NCBI RefSeq assembly: GCF_003265705.1
Contig: NW_020312785.1
Location: 16,151,066 to 16,215,065, forward strand
DNA: 64,000 bases
Direction of reading: 5' to 3'
Source: Callorhinus ursinus
Lineage: Eukaryota; Chordata; Mammalia; Carnivora; Otariidae
Position 1 is the stretch's first letter; the number at the start of each line of letters is the position of its first letter. The notes under the pieces are model-generated. The model had not been told where the DNA came from. It did not search any database and saw nothing but the letters and a program-made list of their open reading frames with translations. The translations under genes and the position numbers were made by a program. This document shows, in pieces, positions 33,630 to 44,650 of the stretch.

Positions 33630-36600
33630 ATACATCACAATAATTATATCATTTATATTTTTCAGATTTAAGGTATTTCTGATTTGTTGTTGGCACTGTA
33701 TTATTAAGCTTTTATGAAACGTTGCTATAACAAAGCCCTGATAATACAATTTAAAGCACTTAATAGAATTATTTCAGTAAGTATTTACTGAGTGTATAAA
33801 ACTCATTTTTTATCATGTATATAAGGCATTTCACTGGCTCTTTGGGGATTACAAACATATTTAACACAGATTATCACTGTTTAGAATCCTACAGTCACAT
33901 AAAGGTGATAAGTTCTCTCTGTGGTGGAATTTAATGCCACAGTCATGACTATGAATTACTGATTATGAATTTCAAATAAATAGTTTCTTAATCTGGGTTT
34001 TCCCTAAAGCAGAGCTCAAGGCAAAGAATTTTATGTGAGTATTGCATTTGGAATGATAATGATATGATGCCAGAGAACTTCACAGTAACACAGGGAAGGG
34101 GAAAGAGTCATGCGAAGGCGACTCATCATGAGCCACCCCTACACACAACAAGATTCTCCCATCCATGAAGTGACTACCTTAATGAGCTAATACCACCGCT
34201 CCAGGGGCCATGGCACTAATTAATAGTATGTCTAAAACATGTTTTTTTTTAAAGCAATGGAAAATTTTATTTTTAACAAGCGAAACAAAAATACACCATC
34301 ATATCCATAGATAAAGAGATTTAAAAGTTAATTTAAATACAGATACAGATATGAATGTACAGGGATTATAGATTAAAGAAGACAGTTATTGGTTCATTAA
34401 TAAAACAAATATTTATTGAATATCCACTCTGTATCTAAACAATCTCAGAATTCTAAAAATCTAAGAAATTTCTTCCTTATCTATTTTTTATTTATATATT
34501 AATAGGAATTTTATTTTATTTGTTACTCTATCAATAATTATTAAAGCAGTGGCATCAACATTGTGACTCTTACATTTAAAAGATTCTTGAATTTAACCCT
34601 ACAATTGGCAGATTTTCTGGGGCATATCTGGAAATACCAATTTTCTTTTATTAAGCATTTATCTTTTCAGTGATAATCTGTTATGCTGTGATTCATTTCT
34701 GACAAGCAGTGCTCTTGGGTGAAACAAGTTTGCTTTTCATGTCACCCTGAAAATCCCACACAGGAAGTTTTGACAGGTTTTATACTATGTTCTTAGTGGT
34801 TTATTTTGTATTATTTAATGTAGATTCTATGTTTTAACAATCCTTATTTTAAAAAGACAACTTCCTTAAAGATATCATAAAATATATTTTTAACATTAAA
34901 GGTTCAGGGCTACATACATTAAGTTTTCTATGACCTTGTAGTGCCACATGTTTTTAGGGTATTTGATTAAAAGAATGAAATATAAATTTTCATTGTTTCA
35001 CAATTAGTAAAAAATTTCACTTTCTATGTTGCTTACATCAATATAAATATAAAGCCCCTGTATTTAAAAGAAGAAAAATAATATATATTTTGGAAAAATT
35101 TCTCCTAGTTTTTTTTTCAAATGAAGAAAATGATTTATTTAATTTTAAATTGTTTTGATAATCTTCCAAAAGTAGTTCCTACATATTTGATTAGTAACAC
35201 TTCATAGTTCTGTTGATTTTTTTATTTCAGTATTTGAGAGTTTATTATCAAAACTATAAATAATAAGTACCATTTGTTATCACTTTCTATCTGCAGCTTA
35301 GATGCTCTACAGTTTGTCCAATGTGTGACTTTATAAAAAATATTCAAACTCTAAACATCTCAGTTTCTTTATTTGCAATGTAGTGATAATAATTGTTTTT
35401 ATGTCAAAATTATGGGAAATAATGTACATAATTTGTCAGAATACCCTCTAAGAATTTTGCAGTAAAGAATAACTACCATGTTTATACGTTGGAGATAGCA
35501 CTTTGCCTCATACTTTACTTTCATTATCACTACCTAAAACTCAAGTGCTTCTTACTTTAAACTGGTTTAAAAGAGCAAATAATTTTTCCCTTTCAATCTT
35601 TGCATACCTTCATTTTTTAAAAAATATATATAATCTTTACTGAAAAGCAATGTCTCACTTTAAATGTCTTTTAAAGATAAAACATCACAGTGTACTGAAT
35701 CAATGGTGCTAAATTCTATGCAAGCTCTTTGGGTTGTCTATTTGATGAAAAGATTTTTGGCTTCCATGTCTCTCTCAAACTCAATGCCGAAAACCCTCTG
35801 GACCATTCAATTTCAGCTTTATTTTTTACTTCCCAACTAAGTTCTTCACATCTCTGGTTCTTGTTTGTATGAAATATATCTCTTAACTTTTACCTATAAT
35901 CATGCCACCTAACAGATTTGTCTTTCTGAATTACTATACATCCGTTAACAAATTGCACCTCCTGATCTGCCATCTTGTACAAACATATCATCCTACTTCA
36001 TGGAGCTTTAGCATAATAAATGTCTTATCTTGAATTACTCAATAACCCAAATATATTCCAATATGGAAGTCAAAATTGAAGGAATAATGTATATATATAT
36101 ATGGCTAGGAAGATGGGAAGGAAAAAGGGGAAAGAAGTACAGAAAAAGAGGAGACATCATAGCTAGCTATTCTCCAAATGCTTCTTATAAAAATTAGCAA
36201 CAAATTTGACCAATTGGAACATGCTAGAATGTAAGACTATTTTAAGTGAGGGAAAACTCTTTGAATTATAGCTAAATTACCTAAAGATTTAAAAATAAAG
36301 GTAAGTTTGCTTTTGAGAAAATCTATCATTATTTTCTAAATAAATAAATACATTGTCTAAAGTTTTATGTTCAAATTAGAGAAATTCTTCATGATACTGA
36401 CTGCATGAAAACATATGTTGTAATTATTTATGTAAATTTCAAGATGAAAAAAATCATTTTCCAACTAAGTTGAACACCTAACAAATTGCCTTATGTTGTT
36501 TTTTGAGAAAGCTCAGAATGGAAAGATATATCTACGTAGGAGTTGCCAAATTGCAATTCTACTCAATAATTCTAAGTCATGGTCTCTTTATTTACCATTT

Positions 36601-37289
36601 ATAGATTCTGCAAAGAAATGAAATAATTTTCATTTTTATTACTGTACTTAAGCATAGAATCTTCAGTAATAAAAGCTTGTAAATGTTTAAGAGAACACTC
36701 CCTGGTCCAGTGTCATTGTTCTTAATTCTTGCTGAAGTTCTTTTAAAGAACTTGCTAAAGAAAAGTGGGCTTTCCCCCTCTAATATTTCCAAGTATTTGA
36801 TACTGAAAAATATTAAATTTCCTCTGTCGAAGTGTTTTTTGTATGTTAAATCTCTTAATTATGTAATGTGGGAAACTGTATTTTAAAGTAGTGTTAACTG
36901 GAATAAAAGATTCACTCTTTCACTCTTAAACCCCTTAAACTTGAAAGTACTCTTAAATTATTAAAGGTTGCTCCTAAATAAATGCATGAACTTATTGTTA
37001 TTATTGTTATTGATGGTATTTGAAGAAGTCTGTTATGTTTCATTTGACATGAAGTAAAAATTATTTGTAAAGCAACCAAAATAGAATGATAACATACATT
37101 ATTAATAGTAACTGTTGTATCAGTTTTAAATGACAGTTTTAACTTAAAACCATCAAATGAGAATTTTAACTACATAGTTTTCTCACATGTATATGTAAAT
37201 GTTTTATTTATAATTGTAAACAATGTTTAAAAAATATCTACAAATAAGACTTCCATATTGGGTCATGACTGAATAGTTCTTATAAAAAT
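33630..37289. other. No gene seen; longest nearly repeat-free stretch of the window
   Basis: 3.6 kb of AT-rich unique sequence. No open frame longer than about 67 codons, no domain recognised, no RNA gene recognised. Confidence 0.55.
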
Positions 37290-38710
37290 AAACTTTCTGC
37301 TGAAAACAACAATAAAAGCTAGAAAATATACAAAATACTCTTAAAGAATACAAGAAATTTTTTAAAAAGACAAAATGTGAGGGGTCAACAGAAAAGGGAA
37401 GTACACTGATTTAAGGATATAAGTACTGTTTTTTTTTTCCCAAAAGAAATTTACAAATTTCCAGCACGAAAAATAGAGTCCAAGAAGAAAAATACTGTGT
37501 TGGGCTTTCACTAGTCTCATCTGATACTGTAGACAGGTTGAAGCTAAGAGTTAGCAAGGTAACTGGGTCTTAAAGAGAAGAAAACCCTGGTCAGCCGAGA
37601 ATCCTCCATGCACACAGTCTTCCTGAGTCATTTGTCAGCTTCTAAGCTGAGGCATGTATAAATGGGAGCTACAATATGAAGAAAACAATCACTGGAATGC
37701 AAAAGAACTAAGCAGAGACTTCAATAGTCTCGTTCTGAGGAGCAGAAATTAAAGTATGGGACATAGCAGTAGTAAAGTGATAAGGGCTTTTAAGAAGCAC
37801 CAACAAAGTCTAAACTTTAATAATAAAGGCTAGGTTCTAGGAGTGAAATCTATATCCATGGACTAAGAATAAATCATAAATAAACCAGACACAAATGAAT
37901 CAAAGGTATTGTCTTAAATCTAAATAATAGAAGAAAATTAAACCATTCTAAGGAAGAGTATATCAACCAAAGACTGATTTTTTTAATAAAATTGAAGAGA
38001 TTTCAATAAAAAAATTCCAGACATGCCAAAAAGCCCCACAAAAATCTCCTCAGCAGGTTCAAAGTACTAAAATTCAAAGAGGAAAAAAACAAGAATTGTA
38101 GGAATGGATAAACACATCAAGCAATAGTTTTCAATCTTTTCTCTCTCCATATTCCAAACTGGATTCTTTCTAGTTTTTTCTCTTCCAGTTTCAAGCATGA
38201 GAGAAAAAGGGTTTAAAAATGTATTTTAAAAATTTATAATGAACATATGGGAACTTGTAAAAAGGTCTAATGGTAATTTAATTAGAGAAAGCTAAAATAA
38301 GAGAAGCAATTTTTGCTGAACTATAGATTATTATTTTTCAAAGTAGATGAAAGACTAAAACCAATGAATTTAAAAAATGTGTAAACTGGAGGTAGGATAA
38401 TTACAAAGAAAAGAAAGCCTCAGAATAGCCCAGTAAAACTTCTGAATACCAATTAAGAGGAAAATCTAAAATCTTAATGTGGCCAAGTAAGAAAGACACA
38501 TTATCTTCAAGGAGGAAAAAGAGGACTGACAGATGATCTTTCAACTTAGAATATAGAAGTCAGGAGACAAAGAAATGACATTTTAAAGTTTGGAGGGGGA
38601 AAAAAAAATCTAAAATTCTGTAACATAAAAAATCATCCTTTAAAAATTAAGATGAAGTAGATGTTCCTAGACAACAAACAAATAAAAGCTCCTGAGTTTG
38701 TATTAAATAA
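37290..38710 (+). mobile_element. HAL1 / ancient L1 ORF1 region
   Basis: A decayed plus-strand ORF1-like sequence: a long A-rich coding-like region, and at 38560-38690 the segment GAAGTCAGGAGACAAAGAAA, ACATTTTAAAGTTTGGAGGG, TCTAAAATTCTGTAACATAA that parallels the ORF1 C-terminal-domain region of HAL1 (compare 9270-9380). No open frame survives. Confidence 0.5.
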
Positions 38711-38869
38711 AAGTATTGCATCAATATTAAATTTTCTGATTTTGAACACTGTGCTTTAACTGTACTATGGTGACATAGGGAATTAATTTACTTCTTAGAA
38801 AATACACATTGAATTATTAAGGAGTTAAGGATATGATATAGGCAACCTACTCTCAAAGGTTCAAGATAT

Positions 38870-39078
38870 TTTATTTTTTATTTATTTATTTATTTTTTAA
38901 AGATTTTATCTATTCGTTTGACAGAGAGAGAGACTGAGAGCAGGAACACAAGCAGGGGGAGTGGGAGAGGGAGAAGCAGGCTCCCCGCAGAGCAGGGAGC
39001 CTGGTGCAGGACTCGATCCCAGGACCCTGGGACCATGACCCAAGCTGAAGGCAGACACCCAACGACTGAGCCACCCAG
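38870..39078 (-). mobile_element. Can-SINE, minus strand
   Basis: Tail (AAATA)n at 38870-38905, body and head to CTGGGTGGCTCAGTCG near 39078. The extreme 5' GGCGC is missing. Target duplication not clear. Confidence 0.93.
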
Positions 39079-39308
39079 ATTTTAAAAAGGGACAGAAAAC
39101 CTGAAAGGCATGTAATGGATACTATTAATGTCCTAACAAATATGTTATATGCTATACAGTTCCAGTTCCTGCCTAAGTCTTCCTGAATCTTTGCCTCCAA
39201 TAGAGTTTTCTAGCTACAGGACTGTAGCAGCTTCCATGGGGAAGGTTGAAGAAAGGTAATGTCCCAGATGTGACCCTCAATAAATGAGGAATGAGGTACG
39301 ATGGACAA

Positions 39309-39744
39309 ATTCCCTGTACTAGTTTCTATTGCTCTGTAACACTTCACCACACATTTAGTTGTTTAAAATAAAATAAGTTTATTATTTTACAGTTCTATAG
39401 GTCGTAAGTACAATATGCATCTTGCTAGACTAAGGTTGCTTCTGGAGGTTCTGTGGCACAATCCATTTCCTTGCCTTTTCCAGATTCTAGGCCTGCCTGC
39501 ATATCGTAATTTGTATCCCTTTTCATTCTTCATGGTCAGCAATGACCGGTTGACACATTCTCAAGATGTTGCCTTTGATTCTAATGCTTCTGCCTCCCAC
39601 ATACCCATTTCAGCACCCCTGAGATTTCCTAGGGCCACCTGGATAGTCTAATCTCTAAGGTCAGTTGATCTATAACCTTAATTCTATTTAACCTTCATTC
39701 TCCCTTGTCACATAACCTAAAATAGTTGCATATTCTGGGAATTG
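39309..39744 (-). mobile_element. MLT1-like LTR, part 1 (split by an ERV)
   Basis: Antisense of a MaLR LTR: TTTCTATTGCTCTGTAACAC at the LTR 3' end, AAAATAAGTTTATTATTTTA (polyadenylation-side word), TTCCTTGCCTTTTCCAGATT, ATAACCTTAATTCTATTTAA. It resumes at 40281 after the ERV, which shows the relative age of the two. Confidence 0.7.
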
Positions 39745-39750
39745 GAACAT

Positions 39751-39804
39751 TGTCGACCTCAGAGAGTGGGGGACCTGGGCCGGTGAAGGAACTGAGAAAA
39801 AGAG
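39751..39804 (-). repeat. Last 54 bp of the second (3') LTR
   Basis: Matches the U5 end of the complete LTR (39828-39881) from CTCTTTTTCTCAGTTCCTTC to GAGGTCGACA with a few differences, so the two LTR ends have diverged since insertion or were different at insertion. Confidence 0.88.
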
Positions 39805-39807
39805 CCA

Positions 39808-39825
39808 GTCCCTGTTCAGGTGCCA
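39808..39825 (-). other. Primer-binding site, tRNA-Lys3 type
   Basis: Minus strand reads TGGCACCTGAACAGGGAC, which differs at two positions (both C-to-T/G-to-A type) from the Lys3 site TGGCGCCCGAACAGGGAC. It sits two bases after the LTR end, the normal position. Confidence 0.9.
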
Positions 39826-39827
39826 CT

Positions 39828-40274
39828 TGTCGACCTCTGAGAGTCGGGGACCTGGGGCCACGAAGGAACTGAGAAAAAGAGACGACAGTATAGCGAGGCA
39901 CAGGGGACCCCGAGCTAACAGCCCGAGGTGCCGAGGTTTATTTTCCATGCTCTTCTATACCTTCTACAGCAGGGGTGTAGTAAGGCACATTCCTCCACGT
40001 ATACAGGATTAGTCAAGCAGGTAAGCATCTTTAAAACAGAATTTACAGGACAAAGGAACAAAGAAGGGAGTGCACAGTGTGCTGTTTACAGCTGGCTTCC
40101 TATCTACTAAACATCTTCTGCTGCGGACTTTAGAACAGACCACACACATTCCAAGGGCATTTCACTCTGATCCTTTCGGGTTATTTTTAAACCCTGCAAT
40201 CTCGAGTTTTCTCAGAGATCTCGGAGTCTGAGCGAACATGCACCAGTGGTCGTTGTGGCGTTCTGTTTCCTACA
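39828..40274 (-). repeat. ERV 5' LTR, 447 bp, complete
   Basis: Begins TGTAGGAAACAGAACGCC on the minus strand and ends GAGGTCGACA. AATAAA (39942-39937) lies about 110 bp before the LTR end, giving a short R plus U5, and a TATAGA-like word lies about 25 bp upstream of it. CpG content is high compared with the flanks. Confidence 0.88.
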
Positions 40275-40280
40275 GAACAT

Positions 40281-40320
40281 GGACACTTGGAGGTAACGTT
40301 CTTTTGCCTATTCCACAACC
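40281..40320 (-). mobile_element. MLT1-like LTR, part 2 (continuation after the ERV)
   Basis: GGACACTTGGAGGTAACGTT and TTTGCCTATTCCACAAC continue the antisense LTR that breaks at 39744. Confidence 0.6.
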
Positions 40321-40466
40321 CAATGTATTTGGCCCAAAATGTGAAATTTTGAAGTGTGTTCTCAATCCCCAGTGAATTCATTCCTACTTTCCCACAACAG
40401 TTATCCATTTACTTACACAGGCTTTTGTACCTTTACTTGCTCCCTCTCTTACTCTACCGTTTCTTT

Positions 40467-40666
40467 CTTTCTTTTTTTTTTTTAAGATTTTATTTATTTG
40501 AGAGAGAGAGAATGAGAGAAAGAGAGCACATGAGAGGGGGGGCGGTCAGAGGGAGAAGCAGACTCCCTGCCGAGCAGGGAGCCCGATGTGGGACTCGATG
40601 CAGGGACTCCAGGATCATGACCTGAGCTGAAGGCAGTCGCTTAACCAACTGAGCCACCCAGGTGCC
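40467..40666 (-). mobile_element. Can-SINE with 15-bp target-site duplication
   Basis: CTCTACC(G/A)TTTCTTT at 40452-40466 and 40667-40681, one mismatch. Body of the CTCTGACCGCCCCC type. Confidence 0.95.
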
Positions 40667-41255
40667 CTCTACCATTTCTTTATAAGCCTTCCTTGGGATC
40701 ACTTTCCAAATAATTGCTTGATATCATCTCAGGTCCTGCTCTAGTTGGAAATCAAATTTGATAATGTGCTTTAAAAATGGAATACTATAATATCCAGTTA
40801 ACTTATTAAAATGTGCTTAACATTATGTTGTAAAAATGATATTAAAACCACAATGACATAATGCAATATACTGACCAGAGTGGATTATAACACACATACA
40901 CAGACTCTTACATTCATATACCCTGAGGACAACAATAAAAAGGAACTCTCATGGTGGGAATATATATATTCAATATCTATTTGGAAAACTTCTGGGTAAT
41001 AACTTATTAATACATCAGAAATTGCACTCCTTCATGTATATTCTTAGGAAATAAACACTAACATATTAAGGACTAAGGAGTATGATGTAAATAATCCAAA
41101 ATGGTTCAAAGATAATATGTATATTTAAAAAATAAGCAGAAGGCTTTACCACATATGTAACAGTTGGTGTTATTAACCCACTCACACCCTCTAGCTTATT
41201 CTGGAAGTCATGTAAGTACATATGTATAGCTCAAGCATATGTTTATGGTAGATTT

Positions 41256-41456
41256 TTTTTTTTAAAGATTTTATTTATTTATTTGACAGAGAGAGACAGC
41301 AAGAGCAGGAACACAAGCAGGGGGAGTGGGAGAGGGAGAAGCAGGCTTCCCGCTGAGCAGGGAGCCTGATGTAGGACTCGATCCCAGGACCCTGGGATCA
41401 TGACCTGAGCCGAAGGCAGACGCTTAATGACTGAGCCACCCAGGCACCGGTTTTTA
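41256..41456 (-). mobile_element. Can-SINE, minus strand
   Basis: Well-preserved copy; GTAGATTT at 41248-41255 and 41457-41464 is a short duplication. Confidence 0.94.
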
Positions 41457-42015
41457 GTAGATTTGTTCATAATATACCAAACTGGAAGCAATTGCAATAT
41501 CCATCAAAAGCAAGATGCAAATTATTATCTACTTATAAATTAAAATAAAGTAATAATGAGGATATACAATTTAAAATTAACATACCAACTAATATTTCCA
41601 TTGTACCACATTTTTCATGTTACTATCATAATGAGAAATATCCAGACTCCACATCTGTTTGTGTCAGACCTAAAGATTTTTGCATGATATTCTGACCACT
41701 TGTGCTCTGAATTAGCCTTAACTCTCTCCTTAGTTCACACTAAACACATGTGGTAAGGCTCAACTGCAATATCTTTCTTCTCCCAAATCTCTCCTCATGG
41801 AATCTCACCACCTGTCTTCTTCCTTCTTTAAAACCAGCCCTACAAAGCTTTCTTTTAATCCTGAATCCTCATTAACTTTCCTCTCCTCAAAACTTATACT
41901 TATGATCTGAAGAGCCTTATTTTGAGACAAACTTCCCCAATGATTATAGCCCTATTAAACTTTAAATTCATTTTTGCCTTCCCCAGAGTGCTGAAATAAG
42001 AGAAAAATAATTAAA

Positions 42016-42210
42016 TTTTTTAATTTTTTTCTTTTTTTATTTATTCACTTGGAGAGAGAGAGAGAGAGAGGGCATGAGAAGGGGAGGGGCAGAGGGAAAG
42101 GGCGAAGCAGGGAGCCTGATGCTCGATGCTCGATGCTCCATCCCAGGGCCCTGAGATCATAACCTGAGCTAAAGGCAGACACTTAACTGATTGAGCCACC
42201 CAGGTGCCCC
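42016..42210 (-). mobile_element. Can-SINE with 19-20-bp target-site duplication and internal triplication
   Basis: ATAAGAGAAAAATAATTAAA at 41996-42015 and the same word with one A fewer at 42211-42229. GATGCTC-type units are repeated three times at 42118-42140 where other copies have one. Confidence 0.95.
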
Positions 42211-42229
42211 ATAAGAGAAAATAATTAAA

Positions 42230-43894
42230 CACAACTGTTCTTTATAGGGTGAAACATAAAAAGGGCACTTCACATTTGTCTACACAGTAGAACCAAACCA
42301 CAGTTTGGTTATGGGAGCCTATGATGAATACCTAAAATTAATCATATTGATGTTGCTAGTATTTTTAAGAGATAAACTGTGCTTTCCTATTGGTATATCA
42401 TTCAGTCATTCTGTAAGACAGTTTTTCTTTTTTTTATCTTGTATAATATTTCAACTTTAACCTCTAAAATGTTTCTCAAGTCTTATGACACAAATTATTG
42501 CATTTATGTACAAAAGATCTGACTTATTGAAACATCCCTTAAATGAATTATATATATAAGAACTGTAATTATAATCACATAATATTTCTGTTATATGATT
42601 ATTCAAACTAAGTTTATTTCAGTATGTCTGACTTTTTTCCTTTTTTGTTACTGGGAAAAGTCATGATTAGTCCTGGTTGCCAGTCAATGCTTTTGTCACC
42701 GTGTGATCAATTTTATTATATATTATCTGTGTGTATGTATATGTTGTTAGATATTAAGTTGAGCATTTTTTCTGAGCATGGCAGAAAACTTTAGCCACTT
42801 ATCTCACAAATATATGTAAGTTTTCTTTGAAAATCATATACCACCTAATAAGTATCCCTGCAAATTGTTACAGAGGGATTTGTATCTTAAGCATTGCTAA
42901 AGAAAGGTATAGCACATTTAAAAGTTACATATTTAATAGAACTGGTGGAAGGGTAATGTTATTTGACAAGAAACCAAATGCTGTGATGAAAATATATAAA
43001 ACAAAAATGGAAGTACAGTTAAGAATATTTAGTAGAGGAATACGTAAGTAGTATGTACATAAGTAGTACATAAGTACATGTATTCCTCTACATTTAGTAG
43101 AGGAATACCTAATTAGGGTACTCTAGTACCCTCTAAAATACAGATAAGATGCTTTAAAATGAAAATTGAAATAGTGAAAAACAATATGGTGAGACAAAAT
43201 AACAAGTTGCAGGTTTTTGGATTATTGTCTTGAGTACACAAGAACAAAGCATCTGATGAATGTTTTACTATTTTATTTTTCATTAAGAAAGCATACAGTG
43301 GTCAAAATTTGGGAATCAATATGATAAAAGTGAATAGAATAAAACATACACCATCCAACCGCAAATATTGTTAATACTGTGTAGATTTTTCCAGACATTT
43401 TTTATAGTATGCTGTAGATACAGATTTACAATATTTTTATTCACTATGTCTTTAACATTTTCTCAGGTCAAAACATTTTTATCTATAATTTTTCGTTAAA
43501 TAATGATTCCACTCAAGAATTCTCTCAACATCATTTTACAGAATCTACATGAATTACTTCTGTTTGGGAAAAATCGGTGTGATTTGCTTGTGAAAATTCA
43601 TCTTATTACCTTCCTAGTGCCTTGTTCATCCTGAGTTCTTAATCTTAGTGAAGAATACTACCATAAACCCAGTAGTAACTCATGTTGAAACTTGGAAGGT
43701 GAACTTGACCCCTTCCCCTCTTTTAATGAGCAGAGGACTTGAATTTAATTGCCTTAGTGTTTTGAAAAATGACTTTCATCTAAAATTACTACCACAACTT
43801 AATTGGGTGCCATCCCACTGCTCTTCAATTGATGCTTCCCTATGCTGCTAGAGAAATTCTTCTAAAAATGGATCGTGACTCTTGTTTAACACGC
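42230..43894. other. No gene seen; unique sequence with a palindromic cluster at 43027-43132
   Basis: Short open frames only (74 codons at 42827-43051, 67 at 43648-43851), none recognisable. Confidence 0.5.
43027..43132. repeat. Direct/inverted repeat cluster with hairpins
   Basis: ATTTAGTAGAGGAATAC at 43027-43043 and 43092-43108; the inverse GTATTCCTCTA at 43080-43090; between them three TAAGTA(GTA)-type steps; then AGGGTAC-TCTA-GTACCCT, a perfect 7-bp stem, at 43115-43132. Confidence 0.9.
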
Positions 43895-44650
43895 TTTATT
43901 GTTACTCTTTGATTTTAGAATAAAATTCAAACTCCTGAAATATGGATTCTAAGTGCCGTAGTCCATTAGGGCTGCTATAACAAAATACCACAGACTGGGT
44001 AGCTTATAAGCAGCAGAAATCTATTGTCCGCAGTTTGGGAGGCTGGAAGTCTGAGATCAGGTGCCCCAGCATGGTCAGGCGAGAGCCTTCTTCCAGGTCA
44101 CAGACCTCTTGTATCCTCACAGGGTGAGGCATACAAGAGGCAAGGGAGCTTTCTCAGATCTCTTTTTAAGGACACTAATCTGATTCATGGAGGCTCCACC
44201 ATCATGACCTAAGCACCTCCCAAATCCACACATCCTAATACCATCATCTTTGGAGGTTAGGATTTCAATATATGAATTGTGGGGGAACACAAACATTCAG
44301 GCCATGGTACTGAGATTCATTGTGACCTATAGACCTAAGGTCCTTTATGACCTCAGACACTAAAATTTCCTAAGCATCTCTTCCTTGGCTGGGGGGCTTC
44401 ATACTTGTTCTTCTATTAGACTGATACTTTTCTTTCCAATCTCGGATGAATGTCACATCTCCTGAAAAATATCCTCTGAACCCAGTTAGCTTAGGTTAAG
44501 TAGTCCAATTGTATCTGATGGATATTGCTTGATTTTATCTTCTGTGCTAGATCATCAGCCCAGTGAGGACAGACTTCATGTGAATGTATTGCAAAGCTTA
44601 TTGGACAGCCAGGCACATAAGCGCTTAATAAATATCCCCATTTTTGACTG
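43895..44650 (+). mobile_element. L2 3' region, split by an MLT1 LTR
   Basis: GAATAAAATTCAAACTCCTG at 43919-43938 and, after the LTR, AAGGTCCTTTATGACCTCAG, ATCAGCCCAGTGAGGACAGA, GACAGCCAGGCACATAAGCG and CTTAATAAATAT match the L2 3' consensus order. Highly diverged, as expected of L2. Confidence 0.6.
43962..44311 (-). mobile_element. MLT1 (MaLR) LTR inserted in L2
   Basis: Clear antisense MLT1: GGGCTGCTATAACAAAATAC, ACTGGGTAGCTTATAAGCAG, CTCCACCATCATGACCTAAG, TCCTAATACCATCATCTTTG, GGTTAGGATTTCAATATATG, GGGGGAACACAAACATTCAG. The LTR is nearly complete. Confidence 0.85.

Larger units (their letters stand above)
39751..40274 (-). mobile_element. Class II (betaretrovirus-like) ERV collapsed to LTR-PBS-partial LTR
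   Basis: Flanked by the exact 6-bp duplication GAACAT at 39745-39750 and 40275-40280. On the minus strand: a complete LTR (40274 to 39828, TGT...ACA), two bases AG, a tRNA-Lys3-type primer-binding site, three bases, and the last 54 bp of a second LTR ending in ACA at 39751. No gag, pro, pol or env sequence remains. A 6-bp duplication and a Lys PBS suit class II elements. This is an old, non-coding remnant. Confidence 0.88.
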
